Shown here piece by piece: positions 59,370-64,000 of a stretch of DNA of 64,000 bases. The first letter of the stretch is position 1. Each line of letters opens with the position of its first letter. This DNA comes from Amphiura filiformis (taxonomy: Eukaryota > Echinodermata > Ophiuroidea > Amphilepidida > Amphiuridae). Location of the stretch: assembly GCF_039555335.1 (NCBI RefSeq), contig NC_092640.1, forward strand, positions 41,655,099-41,719,098, written 5' to 3'. Below the pieces are notes generated by a model. That model was not told the DNA's origin, did not search any database, and was given only the letters and a program-made list of their open reading frames with translations. The translations under genes and the position numbers were made by a program.

Positions 59370-59440
59370 GATTGCCAGAAAGAAAGAAAGAAAGAATTAG
59401 CGTAAAACAGAACAAGCCGACTTTGTCGTCGGCTTGTAAC
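59370..59440. repeat. GAAA run with terminal hairpin
   Basis: AGAAAGAAAGAAAGAA is followed by a perfect hairpin at 59412-59437 (ACAAGCCGAC, loop TTTGTC, GTCGGCTTGT). The same arrangement closes the TGACC-rich block near 56090-56155, so it may be the end of that repeat family. Confidence 0.6.
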
Positions 59441-59582
59441 AAAAACCCATCCCGACCGACCGACCCTACTGGTAAAGTCCGCCTGCCCTTAAAACAGGTT
59501 TTCTTAAGGGATCGGATAGCAACGTTTGCACAGTATTTTTGTCGGACTTGACAGCACACCAGACGTCAAATTGCATTCACGA

Positions 59583-59684
59583 GGAATGTCCTGATGATAT
59601 CAAATAATTTTAATAATTTGTCATAAAATTTGTATTATATCGTGAATTAAAAAAATGTATATATCATTATCAGAAGGACATTCC
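59583..59684. mobile_element. 102-bp palindromic miniature element
   Basis: GGAATGTCCTGATGATAT at the left pairs with the complement ending GAAGGACATTCC at 59684; the arms match through ATTTGTATTATATCGTGAATT to the centre. A small relative of the foldback element at 24887-25374. Confidence 0.8.
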
Positions 59685-61438
59685 AACGTGAACATGGATC
59701 CTTTATGATTCAATGGCCTAATTTTGTCCATTAAAAAAAAACAGTTGTGCAAAGGAGACCTTCACGCCAATCTCCAAGAAAGACGAACGTGGCACGAACG
59801 GAGCACGTGGAAAACATATAAATTGACGAAATTGAAACAAATCTAGTTAGGGCTTCATTTTAAGGTACGCACAATTAGATTCTCAGGGTGGGGGTAGGAA
59901 GTTTTTCAAAAAAAAAAAACTTCACCCACTACATGAGCAAAAAAAAAAAAAATTTCCCCACCAACACTAAAAAAAAAAAAAAAAAAACCTTCCCCCACCT
60001 AACTGTGTATAATGCATGAAATTAAATGTTAACAAGCTCCAATTTCTCAAAATAAGCTGATGTTAATTACGGCTCCACCTGCAGGAAAAGCTATACTTAT
60101 GCTTGTGCAAATGATCGTAATGGATATACCGGACCTCCTTTAATTCCCTCCATGCGAATATGCAGACTATCCAATTCCTGATTTGTTTTTCCATATAGCA
60201 TCTAAACTTCAAAATATCGCATTTTAAGGAACATATTTGAAATTTGCACGAGGAATGCGTATAAATTAGTACAAACATGCCAGGTATTGGTTCAGTAATT
60301 ATCGAGATCGGTGATTGTGTAACAATTAAATTATATTTCCGCGGCATTTCAAAATGGCGCCGAGTGATGTTAATGATATACCGTGACTATAACTCATTTG
60401 TTGTATTGTCTTACATGATGAGAACAAACGATCTTGTGTTCTTACCAACTCAGTAAGTTGTCGTAGTCTATGTGTATCTTAAAGATTAGATTATTTGTAA
60501 GTTATAAAGAGATTGAAAAATAAGAAAATGAGTGTGTGTTGAAAATATAATTTTCTGTCGGTCATTCGATGCATTAGAACCATTTGCGTAAACTTTGGTT
60601 ATAAAGAGACTTACTTAAAAAAATACTATATTAGAAAAGTATTGTTGAAGTCCTGAAGTCATCAAAAGCACTGAAATAGTAAAAAGAACCCCCAAAACAC
60701 TAAATATTTTCGAATTAAAAGGAATCACTTAGGTCTACTTTGTATTTTCATTAAAAAAAATTATAGTAGAGCGCCCAATCCGGGGAGCCCAATTTTTTAC
60801 AACGCCACGGTATATCGGAATGGGTTAGGACCTTGGGCCGTTCATGTCCCAGACACCTCCCACTAAAATAAGAATTTGTCATAATGGAAACCTTTTTGAA
60901 TTTCTCTCAAATCCCATTTTAATTCACTAGAATATTGTAAATGTATTGCATTTGAAGATCTACCGACCATTTATCATGTTTATGATGCGCATCCGTATCA
61001 TGTCAAGAATCTCTCAAAATGGACCGGCGGCGCGGCCCTTTGCCTGCTTGCATAATCACCAGCTACTATATTACTAAACTGAAAAGCAATTTTTACATTT
61101 TGAACAATTCTAATTATTTGACAACATCTAAAGATTGATATCTACCTGAATGTATTCCAATGCGTACAAACATCCCTAGTAGTATGTGTCAGATAAGTTG
61201 CGCTGATGAAAAGGGGCAAGAATTGTATTTGCTAGAATTCAATTTAAGTTCTGCATCGTGCAATCATAATTATAACGTATTAAAACGTATCGTGAATCAC
61301 AGGGCTTACCCAATGCCCTGGAGATAGAGATTTTGCAGGCTGCATTTGATATAATAGTAATAACCATGACCTAGGCATTTAAAGGGCTACTTAGCTTCAC
61401 ACTTCAGTTAAAGTAGTCCAAATTAAGATATAGACTTA
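59685..61438. other. A+T-rich spacer with poly-A runs
   Basis: Several A runs near 59910-59990 (AAAAAAAAAAAAACTTC, TTCCCCCACC) form a short purine/pyrimidine patch. Otherwise I recognise nothing. Confidence 0.4.
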
Positions 61439-61440
61439 AC

Positions 61441-62248
61441 TTAAGGTGGTTCTGGACCCATTTTGGAAGTGCTCTATTTATGTTTTAAACATATTAATTG
61501 AGTAGGGCAGAGAACACTGATCCATATGCCTTTTGTTTGAAGTTAATCGGACATACGGTTTTCATAATACATACATTTTAAATGTCTTTGTATTGTATTG
61601 TTTTTATCAATAATAATAATCAATACAGTTAATGAGCTAATATGACTTGAAAGTGCTCATTAATATGTAATTTTGCCAATATTTTGCTAAAATCAATGCA
61701 TAAATGTTCATAACATTTTTATTTAACAGAATATTGGTTTCAAACTTGGTCAAAGTGTTACCCAAAGTGTTCCTAATGACTTCCAGATAATTTATGCATA
61801 ATTAATGAGCTAGCCGCCCTAATTTGCATAATTAATTAGCATTTATGCAAATTAGCTCATTAATTATGCAAATATGCAAATGAGGGGGCGGCTTCACTAT
61901 ATAATACATTAGAACATATTAGAAACACTTTGACCAAGTTTCAGGGCAAAAGTATGCAAAATAAAAGTACCATGAACATTTTATGCATTGATTTTTAGCA
62001 AAATATTGGCAAAAATTACATATTAATGAGCCTTTACAGTCCTTTTAGCTCATTAACTATATTGATTATTGATAAAAACAATAAGATACAAAGAAAATAT
62101 AATTTGATGTACTATAGAAACCGTATGTCCGATTTGCTTCAAACAAAAGGCATATTGATCAGTGTACTTTACCCTACTCAATTAATCTGTTTAAAACATG
62201 CTCAAAGCATTTCCTTATTTCTAGAAAATGCATCCAATACCACCTTAA
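61441..62248. mobile_element. 808-bp foldback element with TTAA ends
   Basis: TTAAGGTGGT at 61441 is matched by ACCACCTTAA ending at 62248. The arms pair for about 350 bp (ATTGAGTAGGG, AAAATCAATGCATAAA, TTTGACCAAGTTT and their complements), and the centre has a nested A+T-rich palindrome with AGCTCATTAATTATGCAAAT. TTAA at both ends suits the target of piggyBac-type transposases; that link is an inference. Confidence 0.85.
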
Positions 62249-62438
62249 GACGGTGGTCACCTGCTTTTGATGGTTGGTTTATTGTTAACAAACAAAATTG
62301 TTACAATACGATCAGTATTTGAATTGAAACTGTATATAAAAAAGGATTATTACTTGAATATTAATAAATTAATCTTATGGACTATCAGAAATGGATTACA
62401 AATAGTTCTTTAAGGCTATCGTAGCCATAGTGGGAATG

Positions 62439-62794
62439 TTAAGGGGTACTACACCCTGCCCAATTTTATGCCTATTTTTGCATTTTCTCAAAAATTATAG
62501 CGCATTGGTGACAAGTAAGATATGTATATTATAGGGGCAAGGACTACAACTACTGCACTGGAAATTTGATTTCAGCACCGACAACAGTTGTGGAGTTACA
62601 GTCAAAAATGAGGGAAAACCAATATTTGATCAATAAATCAATAACTACTTGCCTTGAGTTACTGAATTTTCAGTGCAGTAGTTGTAGTCCTTGCCCCTAT
62701 GATATACATATCTTATTTGTCACCAATGTGCTATAATGTTTGAGAAAAATGCAAAAATAGGCACAAAATTGGGCAGGGGCGTAGTCCCCCTTAA
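62439..62794. mobile_element. 356-bp foldback element with TTAA ends
   Basis: TTAAGGGGTACTACACCCTG at 62439 is matched by CAGGGGCGTAGTCCCCCTTAA ending 62794 (one base longer). The arms pair through TGCCTATTTTTGCATTTTCT, AGTAAGATATGTATATTATA and GGGGCAAGGACTACAACTAC. Related to 49437-49789. Confidence 0.85.
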
Positions 62795-63025
62795 GGAGAT
62801 TTTTCAAAATTGTTAAAAGATTTTTTAAAACAAAATATGATTTGTTCATAATAAACAGACGTGTTTTTTTCTTTTGTTCGTAAGTTTTAAGTCAAGAATT
62901 TTACAATGAAATAAAAAAGACAAAATCAATGTGCTGTGGTTTTATCCCGTTTTTTTTAAAAAACTATGCTTAAAAGTTCATAATAAGTGTAAAATAAAAA
63001 TATTTTAAAGACAACTATCCACTTA

Positions 63026-63226
63026 CTGTAATACCGTATAGAGATTCGTCCAATGGCACACTTAGGCCCCTTTGCTCCTTTGGGATAAATTTCACATGCA
63101 AATAAAGAGCTCCCTTCTCTGAAATCCCAACAAGAATTAAGGTTCCGTGCTCTTTTGCTGGTTGGAATTTTACAGTTGGGAACTTATTGTGCCTGCGCCA
63201 TTAGGCGAACCTTTACGGTATTACAC
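63026..63226. mobile_element. ~200-bp inverted-repeat element
   Basis: TGTAATACCGTA at the left and TACGGTATTACA at the right, with CCAATGGCACA and TGGCGCAGG/CGCCATTAGG just inside, form imperfect inverted ends of about 35 bp. Non-coding. Confidence 0.7.
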
Positions 63227-64000
63227 TAGGTTTGCGCGAAATGATCACCAAAATCAAAGAATATACTGATTGTGTTCAGTGTACAAGTATGAATCTAAAC
63301 TTCCTGAAACTGAAAATATTGTGTGCTGTCCTTGATTATTTGTACACGAGCGTGTTTTGTATGCATGTCTAATAATAATTTCTATTTCTTTGATGTTTAC
63401 TCAAACAATGCCACAGTATTCATGGTATATTATTTCATGCTATGGAAGTTGAGTTCAGATAATTTATATATGAAAGAATCCGAATTGTAATAATAATAAT
63501 GTATAGAAATGTTATTGATAATGTAATTGTTCAAAATGTAATGGAATTTTGTGCATGTTATTGTTAAACGGTTGAAGAAAATATTAACATTTAATTTAGA
63601 GATATTTTTAATGCTATAAAGAGTCTCTATATAGCAGGAAGCTAAATGTGAATTTCGAAAAAAAAAATTATAAAACATTTCAAAAGTTGGGTTATCGGTA
63701 TGAAAGACCAAAGAAAATTTAGATTCAGTGCTAAATGGATTCATTAGTTAAAGTCCTATGCTCAAAACACTTGCTATGGGACACACGATTAAAGGATTTG
63801 CACGCAACTGCATAAGATCATCATTTCAAAACCATGAAACCCTTTCGAGCAAAAAGCACCGACATTGACTGAGCTTCTCACCAAAATACAGCTATTTAAT
63901 TTTTGAAAATGCAGTATTAAAGGATTACCATAATATGTATTGAAATGCAATGCCTGAAATCTACTAATGGGCACTATAAGCTTATTAGGAGCACTGGTGA
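63227..64000. other. A+T-rich end of window
   Basis: No exon, RNA gene or clear repeat recognised. Confidence 0.4.

Noticed and set aside
59412-59437. Rho-independent terminator
   Set aside because: A perfect hairpin, but in eukaryotic repeat DNA and without a T run.

Overview
The window looks like invertebrate nuclear DNA. It is A+T-rich, its genes are split by GT-AG introns, and it is crowded with short inverted-repeat elements, tRNA-derived SINEs, jockey-like LINE pieces and TGACCTTTGACC-type repeats. That mix is what I would expect from an echinoderm or another marine invertebrate. This is an inference; nothing in the window names the species.

The left two thirds (about 3.9-42.1 kb) hold a tandem family of four complete four-exon genes, all on the + strand, for a D-isomer-specific 2-hydroxyacid dehydrogenase of the glyoxylate/hydroxypyruvate reductase type: copy A 3943-17223, B 23694-29423, C 32831-36866 and D 38657-42145. 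Exons 2, 3 and 4 are 178, 179 and 248 nt in every copy. Exon 1 is 394 nt in A and B and 400 nt in C and D. The products are 332 or 334 residues and keep the GxGxxG nucleotide-binding motif and the Arg, Glu and His of the active site. Broken pieces of a further exon 4 lie inverted at 601-882.

The most striking object is in intron 2 of copy A: about 10.2 kb of a 78-bp minisatellite, roughly 130 units, with a nested duplication of 25 units. Introns 2 of B and D hold only a few diverged units of the same repeat and intron 2 of C holds none, so the expansion happened inside one paralogue of a young gene cluster. The unit is 26 codons long, so it reads open for long distances on both strands; I do not regard these frames as genes.

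Comparing the spacers between paralogues reveals insertions with near-empty sites: about 2.7 kb after copy A bounded by inverted arrays of a 23-bp repeat; about 1.7 kb upstream of copy B carrying another such array; and inside that a 927-bp foldback element with a 3-bp target duplication, whose empty site is seen in intron 3 of copy B.

The right third (42.2-64 kb) has no complete gene. It holds one possible first coding exon of a tetraspanin (44502-44585), two SINE copies in the region from 40 kb onwards, several inverted-repeat elements including two that end in TTAA, an irregularly spaced repeated motif (52.6-54.0 kb), and TGACCTTTGACC-rich arrays (54.3-56.1 and 58.6-59.3 kb). I saw no rRNA or free-standing tRNA gene, no CRISPR and no retrovirus-like element.
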